A DNA stretch of 64,000 nucleotides from Tupaia tana. Taxonomy: Eukaryota > Chordata > Mammalia > Scandentia > Tupaiidae. The notes beneath the pieces were generated by a model. It saw nothing but the letters and a program-made list of their open reading frames with translations. It had not been told where the DNA came from and made no database searches. Position 1 is the stretch's first letter. Each line of letters opens with the position of its first letter. Where the stretch lies: contig JAKSZU010000519.1 of NCBI GenBank assembly GCA_026018925.1, positions 1 to 64,000 of the forward strand. The letters are read 5' to 3'. Both the position numbers and the translations under genes were made by a program. Below are positions 50,201-60,393 of this stretch, in pieces.

Positions 50201-53200
50201 TCTGAGGTCTCTGTGTCTCTCTGCTCCTGTCTCCTCATTTTTTTTGGTAATTTTTCCTTTTTACGATTTTTTAAAGGTAGAATTTCTCTCTGGCTCTCAG
50301 CTCCATCTTTTGTTTTGTTAATAAGCCCTTCTGCTCCATTCTCCCAGGCAGGAGAGTTGAGCCATTCTCTGAGAAGAATCCACATGGATACTGGGAACTA
50401 GATATTTCAGGCACAGGAGAGATGAAGATTTTCTACTCATAATTCAGCCTCCAGCAAGCAAAGCTTGTGTGGTAGGGAGCCCCTCTGGCCTTCTATCCCT
50501 GTCCCTGTGTCTCTGAGGTCTCTGTGTCTCTCTGCTCCTGTCTCCTCATTTTTTTTGGTAATTTTTCCTTTTTACGATTTTTTTAAAGGTAGAATTTCTC
50601 TCTGGCTCTCAGCTCCATCTTTTGTTTTGTTAATAAGCCCTTCTGCTCCTTTCTCCCAGGCAGGAGAGTTGAGCCATTCTCTGAGAAGAATCCACATGGA
50701 TACTGGGAACTAGATATTTCAGGCACAGGAGAAATGAAGATTTTCTACTCATAATTCAGCCTCCAGCAAGCAAAGCTAGTGTGGTAGGGAGCCCCTCTGG
50801 CCTTCTATCCCTGTCCCTGTGTCTCTGAGGTCTCTGTGTCTCTCTGCTCCAGTCTCCTCAATTTTTTTGGTAATTTTTCCTTTTTACGATTTTTTTAAAG
50901 GTAGAATTTCTCTCGGGCTCTCAGCTCCATCTTTTGTTTTGTTAATAAGCCCTTCTGCTCCTTTCTCCCAGGCAGGAGAGTTGAGCCATTCTCTGAGAAG
51001 AATCCACATGGATACTGGGAACTAGATAATTCAGGCACAGGAGAAATGAAGATTTTCTACTCATAATTCAGCCTCCAGCAAGCAAAGCTAGTGTGGTAGG
51101 GAGCCCCTCTGTCCTTCTATCCCTGTCCTTGTGTCTCTGAGGTCTCTGTGTCTCTCTGCTCCTCTCTCCTCATTTTTTTTTGGAAATTTTTCCTTTTTAC
51201 TTTTTTTTTTAAAGGTAGAATTTCTCTCTGGCTCTCAGCTCCATCTTTTGTTTTGTTAATAAGCCCTTCTGCTCCTTTCTCCCAGGCAGGAGAGTTGAGC
51301 CATTCCCTGAGAAGAATCCACATGGATACTGGGAACTAGATATTTCCGGCACAGGAGAAATGAAGATTTTCTACTCATAATTCAGCCTCCAGCAAGCAAA
51401 GCTAGTGTGGTAGGGAGCGCCTCTGGCCTTCTATCCCTGTCCCTGTGTCTCTGAGGTCTCTGTGTCTCTCTGCTCCTGTCTCCTCATAATTTTTTGGTAA
51501 TTTTTCCTTTTTACGATTTTTGAAAAGGGAGAATTTCTCTCTGGCTCTCAGCTCCATCTTTTGTTTTGTTAATAAGCCCTTCTGCTCCTTTCTCCCAGGC
51601 AGGAGAGTTGAGCCATTCTCTGAGAAGAATCCACATGGATACTGGGAACTAGATATTTCAGGCACAGGAGAAATGAAGATTTTCTACTCATAAGTCAGCC
51701 TCCAGCAAGCAAAGCTAGTGTGGTAGGGAGCCCCCTCTGGCCTTCTATCCCTGTCCCTGTGTCTCTGAGGTCTCTGTGTCTCTCTGCTCCTGTCTCCTCA
51801 TTTTTTTTTGGTAATTTTTCTTTTTTATGATTTTTTTAAAGGTAGAATTTCTCTCTGGCTCTCAGCTCCATCTTTTGTTTTGTTAATAAGCCCTTCTGCT
51901 CCTTTCTCCCAGGCAGGAGAGTTGAGCCATTCTCTGAGAAGAATCCACATGGATACTGGGAACTAGATAATTCAGGCACAGGAGAAATGAAGATTTTCTA
52001 CTCATAATTCAGCCTCCAGCAAGCAAAGCTAGTGTGGTAGGGAGCCCCTCTGTCCTTCTATCCCTGTTCTTGTGTCTCTGAGGTCTCTGTGTCTCTCTGC
52101 TCCTGTCTCCTCATTTTTTTTGGAAATTTTTCCTTTTTACGATTTTTTTTAAAGGTAGAATTTCTCTCTGGTTCTCAGCTCCATCTTTTGTTTTGTTAAT
52201 AAGCCCTTCTGCTCCTTTCTCCCAGGCAGGAGAGTTGAGCCATTCTCTGAGAAGAATCCACATGGATACTGGGAACTAGATATTTCAGGCACAGGAGAAA
52301 TGAAGATTTTCTACTCATAATTCAGCCTCCAGCAAGCAAAGCTAGTGTGGTAGGGAGCGCCTCTGGCCTTCTATCCCTGTCCCTGTGTCTCTGAGGTCTC
52401 TGTGTCTCTCTGCTCCTGTCTCCTCATAATTTTTTGGTAATTTTTCCTTTTTACGATTTTTGAAAAGGGAGAATTTCTCTCTGGCTCTCAGCTCCATCTT
52501 TTGTTTTGTTAATAAGCCCTTCTGCTCCTTTCTCCCAGGCAGGAGAGTTGAGCCATTCTCTGAGAAGAATCCACATGGATACTGGGAACTAGATATTTCA
52601 GGCACAGGAAAAATGAAGATTTTCTACTCATAATTCAGCCTCCAGCAAGCAAAGCTAGTGTGGTAGGGAGCGCCTCTGGCCTTCTATCCCTGTCCCTGTG
52701 TCTCTGAGGTCTCTCTGTCTCTCTGCTCCTGTCTCCTCATTTTTTTTTTTGGTAACTTTTCCTTTTTACGATTTTTTTAAAGGTAGAATTTCTCTCTGGC
52801 TCTCAGCTCCATCTTTTGTTTTGTTAATAAGCCCTTCTGCTCCTTTCTCCCAGGCAGGAGAGTTGAGCCATTCTCTGAGAAGAATCCACATGGATACTGG
52901 GAACTAGATATTTAAGGCACAGGAGAAATGAAGATTTTCTACTCATAATTCAGCCTCCAGCAAGCAAAGCTAGTGTGGTAGGGAGCCCCTCTGGCCTTCT
53001 ATCCCTGTCCCTGTGTCTCTGAGGTCTCTGTGTCTCTCTGCTCCTGTCTCCTCATTTTTTTTGGTAATTTTTCCTTTTTACGATTTTTTTAAAGGTAGAA
53101 TTTCTCTCTGGCTCTCAGCTCCATCTTTTCTTTTATTAATAAGCCCTTCTGCTCCTTTCTCCCAGGCAGGAGAGTTGAGCCATTCTCTGAGAAGTATCCA

Positions 53201-54754
53201 CATGGATACTGGGAACTAGATATTTCAGGCACAGGAGAAATGAAGATTTTCTACTCATAATTCAGCCTCCAGGAAGCAAAGCTAGTGTGGTAGGGAGCCC
53301 CTCTGGCCTTCTATCCCTGTCCCTGTGTCTCTGAGGTCTCTGTGTCTCTCTGCTCCTGTCTCCTCATTTTTTTTGGTAATTTTTCATTTTAACGATTTTT
53401 TTAAAGGTAGAATTTCTCTCTGGCTCTCAGCTCCATCTTTTGTTTTGTTAATAAGCCCTTCTGCTCCTTTCTCCCAGGCAGGTGAGTTGAGCCATTCTCT
53501 GAGAAGAATCCACATGGATACTGGGAACTAGATATTTCAGGCACAGGAGAAATGAAGATTTTCTACTCATAATTCTGCCTCCAGCAAGCAAAGCTAGTGT
53601 GGTAGGGAGCCCCTCTGGCCTTCTATCCCTGTCCCTGTGTCTCTGAGGTCTCTGTGTCTCTCTGATCCTGTCTTCTCATTTTTTTTTTGGTAATTTTTCC
53701 TTTTTACGATTTTTGTAAAGGTAGAATTTCTCTCTGGCTCTCAGCTCCGTCTTTTGTTTTGTTAATAAGCCCTTCTGCTCCTTTCTCCCAGGCAGGAGAG
53801 TTGAGCCATTCTATGAGAAGAATCCACATGGATACTGGGAACTAGATATTTCAGGCACAGGAGAAATGAAGATTTTCTACTCATAATTCAGCCTCCAGCA
53901 AGCAAAGCTAGTGTGGTAGGGAGCCCCTCTGGCCTTCTATCCCTGTCCCTGTGTCTCTGAGGTCTCTGTGTCTCTCTGCTCCTGTCTCCTCATTTTTTTT
54001 GGTAATTTTTCCTTTTTACGATTGTTTTAAAGGTAGAATTTCTCTCTGGCTCTCAGCTCCATCTTTTGTTTTGTTAATAAGCCCTTCTGCTCCTTTCTCC
54101 CAGGCAGGAGAGTTGAGCCATTCTCTGAGAAGAATCCACATGGATACTGGGAACTAGATATTTCAGGCACAGGAGAAATGAAGATTTTCTACTCATAATT
54201 CAGACTCCAGCAAGCAAAGCTAGTGTGGTAGGGAGCCCCTCTGGCCTTCTATCCCTGTCCCTGTGTCTCTGAGGTCTCTGTGTCTCTCTGCTCCTGTCTC
54301 CTCATTTTTTTTAGTAATTTTTCCTTTTTACGATTTTTTTAAAGGTAGAATTTCTCTCTGGCTCTCAGCTCCATCTTTTGTTTTGTTAATAAGCCCTTCT
54401 GCTCCTTTCTCCCAGGCAGGAGAGTTGAGCCATTCTCTGAGAAGAATCCACATGGATACTGGGAACTAGATAATTCAGGCACAGGAGAAATGAAGATTTT
54501 CTACTCATAATTCAGCCTCCAGCAAGCAAAGCTAGTGTGGTAGGGAGCCCCTCTGGCCTTCTATCCCTGTCCTTGTGTCTCTGAGGTCTCTGTGTCTCTC
54601 TGCTCCTGTCTCCTCATTTTTTTTTGGAAATTTTTCCTTTTTACGATTTTTTTAAAGGTAGAATTTCTCTCTGGCTCTCAGCTCCATCTTTTGTTTTGTT
54701 AATAAGCCCTTCTGCTCCTTTCTCACAGGCAGGAGAGTTGAGCCATTCCCTGAG
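47248..54754 (+). repeat. Family D HOR unit 1, 24 monomers (7507 bp)
   Basis: Starts run 47248, 47561, 47873, 48187, 48500, 48814, 49126, 49438, 49751, 50063, 50374, 50686, 50998, 51312, 51625, 51939, 52252, 52565, 52880, 53192, 53504, 53818, 54130, 54442. Landmarks are R-type monomers at 47248, 48187, 51312 and 52252; ATATTTAAGG at 48814 and 52880; TTTCATTTTAACG at 49126 and 53192; GGGAGCTATA at 49438; AAGCTTGTG near 50463; TCAATTTTTTTGG at 50686; CATAAGTCAGCC at 51625; and TTTAGTAATT at 54130. The four monomers 52252-53503 are an internal copy of 48187-49437. The unit restarts at 54755. Confidence 0.88.
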
Positions 54755-55071
54755 ACGAATCCACATGGATACTGGGAACTAGATATTTCCGGCACAGGAG
54801 AAATGAAGATTTTCTACTCATAATTCAGCCTCCAGCAAGCAAAGCTAGTGTGGTAGGGAGCGCCTCTGGCCTTCTATCCCTGTCCCTGTGTCTCTGAGGT
54901 CTCTGTGTCTCTCTGCTCCTGTCTCCTCATAATTTTTTGGTAATTTTTCCTTTTTACGATTTTTGAAAAGGGAGAATTTCTCTCTGGCTCTCAGCTCCAT
55001 CTTTTGTTTTGTTAATAAGCCCTTCTGCTCCTTTCTCCCAGGCAGGAGAGTTGAGCCATTCTCTGAGAAGA

Positions 55072-55083
55072 ATCCACATGGAT
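55072..55083 (+). other. 12-bp interrupted palindrome in the reference monomer
   Basis: ATCCACATGGAT has 5-base arms (ATCCA/TGGAT) around CA. It is present in almost every monomer. Visible exceptions include monomers starting at 15020, 23471, 25351, 28170, 47248 and 56005. It could form a small cruciform or be a protein-binding site; no function is shown by the sequence. Confidence 0.7.
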
Positions 55084-55323
55084 ACTGGGAACTAGATATT
55101 TCAGGCACAGGAGAAATGAAGATTTTCTACTCATAATTCAGCCTCCAGCAAGCAAAGCTAGTGTGGTAGGGAGCCCCTCTGGCCTTCTATCCCTGTCCCT
55201 GTGTCTCTGAGGTCTCTGTGTCTCTCTGCTCCTGTCTCCTCATTTTTTTTGGTAATTTTTCCTTTTTACGATTTTTTTAAAGGTAGAATTTCTCTCTGGC
55301 TCTCAGCTCCATCTTTTGTTTTG

Positions 55324-55353
55324 TTAATAAGCCCTTCTGCTCCTTTCTCCCAG
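55324..55353 (+). other. 3' splice-site-like element in the reference monomer
   Basis: TTAAT at 55324-55328 fits the loose YTNAY branch-point pattern. It is followed by a pyrimidine-rich run and CAG/G ending at 55353, 26 bases after the candidate branch A. The same arrangement repeats in nearly every monomer. It may be a compositional accident of a pyrimidine-rich satellite. Donor-like sites (AAG/GTAGAA at the AAAGGTAG element) are weak. No transcript evidence is available. Confidence 0.4.
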
Positions 55354-55361
55354 GCAGGAGA
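55346..55361 (+). other. Small inverted repeat overlapping the splice-acceptor-like motif
   Basis: TCTCC and GGAGA flank a 6-base centre (CAGGCA). It is kept in most monomers. Variants carrying CCAAGC or CCATGC in the centre (for example 1568-1880 and 1256-1567) retain the arms. A 5-bp stem is weak, so I treat it only as a possible hairpin. Confidence 0.5.
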
Positions 55362-55370
55362 GTTGAGCCA

Positions 55371-55381
55371 TTCTCTGAGAA
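55371..55381 (+). other. 11-bp palindrome spanning the monomer junction
   Basis: TTCTCTGAGAA has 5-base arms (TTCTC/GAGAA) around a central T and lies three bases upstream of the ATCCACATGGAT palindrome of the next monomer. The two dyads occur together about once per 313 bp. The 5-base spacing between TTC and GAA does not fit a heat-shock element. Confidence 0.65.
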
Positions 55382-58300
55382 GAATCCACATGGATACTGG
55401 GAACTAGATATTTCAGGCACAGGAGAAATGAAGATTTTCTACTCATAATTCAGCCTCCAGCAAGCAAAGCTAGTGTGGTAGGGAGCCCCTCTGGCCTTCT
55501 GTCCCTGTTCTTGTGTCTCTGAGGTCTCTGTGTCTCTCTGCTCCTGTCTCCTCATTTTTTTTGGAAATTTTTCCTTTTTACGATTTTTTTAAAGGTAGAA
55601 TTTCTCTCTGGCTCTCAGCTCCATCTTTTGTTTTGTTAATAAGCCCTTCTGCTCCTTTCTCCCAGGCAGGAGAGTTGAGCCATTCTCTGAGAAGAATCCA
55701 CATGGATACTGGGAACTAGATATTTCAGGCACAGGAAAAATGAAGATTTTCTACTCATAATTCAGCCTCCAGCAAGCAAAGCTAGTGTGGTAGGGAGCGC
55801 CTCTGGCCTTCTATCCCTGTCCCTGTGTCTCTGAGGTCTCTGTGTCTCTCTGCTCCTGTCTCCTCATAATTTTTTGGTAATTTTTCCTTTTTACGATTTT
55901 TGAAAAGGGAGAATTTCTCTCTGGCTCTAAGCTCCATCTTTTGTTTTGTTAATAAGCCCTTCTGCTCCTTTCTCCCAGGCAGGAGAGTTGAGCCATTCTC
56001 TGAGAAGAATCCACATGTATACTGGGAACTAGATATTTCAGGCACAGGAAAAATGAAGATTTTCTACTCATAATTCAGCCTCCAGCAAGCAAAGCTAGTG
56101 TGGTAGGGAGCGCCTCTGGCCTTCTATCCCTGTCCCTGTGTCTCTGAGGTCTCTGTGTCTCTCTGCTCCTGTCTCCTCATTTTTTTTTTGGTAACTTTTC
56201 CTTTTTACGATTTTTTTAAAGGTAGAATTTCTCTCTGGCTCTCAGCTCCATCTTTTTGTTTTGTTAATAAGCCCTTCTGCTCCTTTCTCCCAGGCAGGAG
56301 AGTTGAGCCATTCTCTGAGAAGAATCCACATGGATACTGGGAACTAGATATTTAAGGCACAGGAGAAATGAAGATTTTCTACTCATAATTCAGCCTCCAG
56401 CAAGCAAAGCTAGTGTGGTAGGGAGCCCCTCTGGCCTTCTATCCCTGTCCCTGTGTCTCTGAGGTCTCTGTGTCTCTCTGCTCCTGTCTCCTCATTTTTT
56501 TTGGTAATTTTTCCTTTTTACGATTTTTTTAAAGGTAGAATTTCTCTCTGGCTCTCAGCTCCATCTTTTCTTTTATTAATAAGCCCTTCTGCTCCTTTCT
56601 CCCAGGCAGGAGAGTTGAGCCATTCTCTGAGAAGAATCCACATGGATACTGGGAACTAGATATTTCAGGCACAGGAGAAATGAAGATTTTCTACTCATAA
56701 TTCAGCCTCCAGTAAGCAAAGCTAGTGTGGTAGGGAGCCCCTCTGGCCTTCTATCCCTGTCCCTGTGTCTCTGAGGTCTCTGTGTCTCTCTGCTCCTGTC
56801 TCCTCATTTTTTTTGGTAATTTTTTCATTTTAACGATTTTTTTAAAGGTAGAATTTTCTCTCTGGCTCTCAGCTCCATCTTTTGTTTTGTTAATAAGCCC
56901 TTCTGCTCCTTTCTCCCAGGCAGGAGAGTTGAGCCATTCTCTGAGAAGAATCCACATGGATACTGGGAGCTATATATTTCAGGCAAAAGAGAAATGAAGA
57001 TTTTCTACTCATAATTCAGCCTCCAGCAAGCAAAGCTAGTGTGGTAGGGAGCCCCTCTGGCCTTCTATCCCTGTCCCTGTGTCTCTGAGGTCTCTGTGTC
57101 TCTCTGCTCCTGTCTCCTCATTTTTTTTTTGTAATTTTTCCTTTTTACGATTTTGTTAAAGGTAGAATTTCTCTCTGGCTCTCAGCTCCATCTTTTGTTT
57201 TGTTAATAAGCCCTTCTGCTCCTTTCTCCCAGGCAGGAGAGTTGAGCCATTCTCTGAGAAGAATCCACATGGATACTGGGAACTAGATATTTCAGGCACA
57301 GGAGAAATGAAGATTTTCTACTCATAATTCAGCCTCCAGCAAGCAAAGCTAGTGTGGTAGGGAGCCCCTCTGGCCTTCTATCCCTGTCCCTGTGTCTCTG
57401 AGGTCTCTGTGTCTCTCTGCTCCTGTCTCCTCATTTTTTTTGGTAATTTTTCCTTTTTACGATTTTTTTAAAGGTAGAATTTCTCTCTGGCTCTCAGCTC
57501 CATCTTTTGTTTTGTTAATAAGCCCTTCTGCTCCTTTCTCCCAGGCAGGAGAGTTGAGCCATTCTCTGAGAAGAATCCACATGGATACTGGGAACTAGAT
57601 ATTTCAGGCACAGGAGAAATGAAGATTTTCTACTCATAATTCAGCCTCCAGCAAGCAAAGCTAGTGTGGTAGGGAGCCCCTCTGGCCTTCTATCCCTGTC
57701 CTTGTGTCTCTGAGGTCTCTGTGTCTCTCTGCTCCTGTCTCCTCATTTTTTTTGGTAATTTTTCCCCTTTTACGATTTTTTTAAAGGTAGAATTTCTCTC
57801 TGGCTCTCAGCTCCATCTTTTGTTTTGTTAATAAGCCCTTCTGCTCCATTCTCCCAGGCAGGAGAGTTGAGCCATTCTCTGAGAAGAATCCACATGGATA
57901 CTGGGAACTAGATATTTCAGGCACAGGAGAGATGAAGATTTTTCTACTCATAATTCAGCCTCCAGCAAGCAAAGCTAGTGTGGTAGGGAGCCCCTCTGGC
58001 CTTCTATCCCTGTCCCTGTGTCTCTGAGGTCTCTGTGTCTCTCTGCTCCTGTCTCCTCATTTTTTTTGGTAATTTTTCCTTTTTACGATTTTTTTAAAGG
58101 TAGAATTTCTCTCTGGCTCTCAGCTCCATCTTTTGTTTTGTTAATAAGCCCTTCTGCTCCTTTCTCCCAGGCAGGAGAGTTGAGCCATTCTCTGAGAAGA
58201 ATCCACATGGATACTGGGAACTAGATATTTCAGGCACAGGAGAAATGAAGATTTTCTACTCATAATTCAGCCTCCAGCAAGCAAAGCTAGTGTGGTAGGG

Positions 58301-60393
58301 AGCCCCTCTGGCCTTCTATCCCTGTCCCTGTGTCTCTGAGGTCTCTGTGTCTCTCTGCTCCAGTCTCCTCAATTTTTTTGGTAATTTTTCCTTTTTACGA
58401 TTTTTTTTAAAGGTAGAATTTCTCTCTGGCTCTCAGCTCCATCTTTTGTTTTGTTAATAAGCCCTTCTGCTCCTTTCTCCCAGGCAGGAGAGTTGAGCCA
58501 TTCTCTGAGAAGAATCCACATGGATACTGGGAACTAGATAATTCAGGCACAGGAGAAATGAAGATTTTCTACTCATAATTCAGCCTCCAGCAAGCAAAGC
58601 TAGTGTGGTAGGGAGCCCCTCTGTCCTTCTATCCCTGTCCTTGTGTCTCTGAGGTCTCTGTGTCTCTCTGCTCCTGTCTCCTCATTTTTTTTTGGAAAAT
58701 TTTTCCTTTTTACGATTTTTTTAAAGGTAGAATTTCTCTCTGGCTCTCAGCTCCATCTTTTGTTTTGTTAATAAGCCCTTCTGCTCCTTTCTCCCAGGCA
58801 GGAGAGTTGAGCCATTCCCTGAGAAGAATCCACATGGATACTGGGAACTAGATATTTCCGTCACAGGAGAAATGAAGATTTTCTACTCATAATTCAGCCT
58901 CCAGTAAGCAAAGCTAGTGTGGTAGGGAGCGCCTCTGGCCTTCGATCCCTGTCCCTGTGTCCTCTGAGGTCTCTGTGTCTCTCTGCTCCTGTCTCCTCAT
59001 AATTTTTTGGTAATTTTTCCTTTTTACGATTTTTGAAAAGGGAGAATTTCTCTCTGGCTCTCAGCTCCATCTTTTGTTTTGTTAATAAGCCCTTCTGCTC
59101 CTTTCTCCCAGGCAGGAGAGTTGAGCCATTCTCTGAGAAGAATCCACATGGATACTGGGAACTAGATATTTCAGGCACAGGAGAAATGAAGATTTTCTAC
59201 TCATAAGTCAGCCTCCAGCAAGCAAAGCTAGTGTGGTAGGGAGCCCCTCTGGCCTTCTATCCCTGTCCCTGTGTCTCTGAGGTCTCTGTGTCTCTCTGCT
59301 CCTGTCTCCTCATTTTTTTTGGTAATTTTTTCATTTTTTTGATTTTTTTAAAGGTAGAATTTCTCTCTGGCTCTCAGCTCCATCTTTTGTTTTGTTAATA
59401 AGCCCTTCTGCTCCTTTCTCCCAGGCAGGAGAGTTGAGCCATTCTCTGAGAAGAATCCACATGGATACTGGGAACAAGATAATTCAGGCACAGGAGAAAT
59501 GAAGATTTTCTACTCATAATTCAGCCTCCAGCAAGCAAAGCTAGTGTGGTAGGGAGCCCCTCTGTCCTTCTATCCCTGTTCTTGTGTCTCTGAGGTCTCT
59601 GTGTCTCTCTGCTCCTGTCTCCTCATTTTTTTTTGGAAATTTTTCCTTTTTACGATTTTTTTAAAGGTAGAATTTCTCTCTGGTTCTCAGCTCCATCTTT
59701 TGTTTTGTTAATAAGCCCTTCTGCTCCTTTCTTCTCCCAGGCAGGAGAGTTGAGCCATTCTCTGAGAAGAATCCACATGGATACTGGGAACTAGATATTT
59801 CAGGCACAGGAGAAATGAAGATTTTCTACTCATAATTCAGACTCCAGCAAGCAAAGCTAGTGTGGTAGGGAGCCCCTCTGGGCCTTCTATCCCTGTCCCT
59901 GTGTCTCTGAGGTCTCTGTGTCTCTCTGCTCCTGTCTCCCTCATTTTTTTTAGTAATTTTTCCTTTTTACGATTTTTTTAAAGGTAGAATTTCTCTCTTG
60001 GCTCTCAGCTCCATCTTTTGTTTTGTTAATAAGCCCTTCTGCTCCTTTCTCCCAGGCAGGAGAGTTGAGCCATTCTCTGAGAAGAATCCACATGGATACT
60101 GGGAACTAGATAATTCAGGCACAGGAGAAATGAAGATTTTCTACTCATAATTCAGCCTCCAGCAAGCAAAGCTAGTGTGGTAGGGAGCCCCTCTGGCCTT
60201 CTATCCCTGTCCTTGTGTCTCTGAGGTCTCTGTGTCTCTCTGCTCCTGTCTCCTCATTTTTTTTTGGAAATTTTTCCTTTTTACGATTTTTTAAAGGTAG
60301 AATTTCTCTCTGGCTCTCAGCTCCATCTTTTGTTTTGTTAATAAGCCCTTCTGCTCCTTTCTCACAGGCAGGAGAGTTGAGCCATTCCCTGAG

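Larger units (their letters stand above)
55068..55379 (+). repeat. Reference monomer matching the array majority sequence (312 bp)
   Basis: This copy matches the majority base at every position I compared and serves as a reference. Composition counted by hand is A 63, C 76, G 61, T 112. Layout, counted from its first base: a short palindrome at 5-16; a purine-richer third to about 110; a pyrimidine-rich stretch at about 111-290 (131 of the 180 bases at 111-290 are C or T); a T-tract at about 175-184 that varies in length between copies; the only CpG at 202-203; an AAAGGTAG element near 212-219; a polypyrimidine tract followed by CAG/G at about 262-287; and a junction palindrome that runs into the next monomer. 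No start-to-stop coding frame with protein-like composition is present. Confidence 0.93.
54755..60393 (+). repeat. Family D HOR unit 2, 18 monomers (5639 bp)
   Basis: The first 16 monomers (54755-59766) match 47248-52251 in order, at an offset of about 7507 to 7513 bp. The last two (59767 and 60082) match 54130 and 54442. Six monomers equivalent to 52252-54129 are therefore missing, with the junction at about 59766/59767. Landmarks shared with unit 1 include CATAAGTCAGCC near 59200, GTTCTTGTG with GGTTCTC near 59580-59690, and TCTCACAGG with GAGACGAATCC near 60361-60397. Many one-base insertions begin in this unit. Confidence 0.87.

Noticed and set aside
55371..55385. Heat-shock element or STAT site in TTCTCTGAGAAGAA
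   Set aside because: TTC and GAA are five bases apart; heat-shock units need two and STAT sites three or four.
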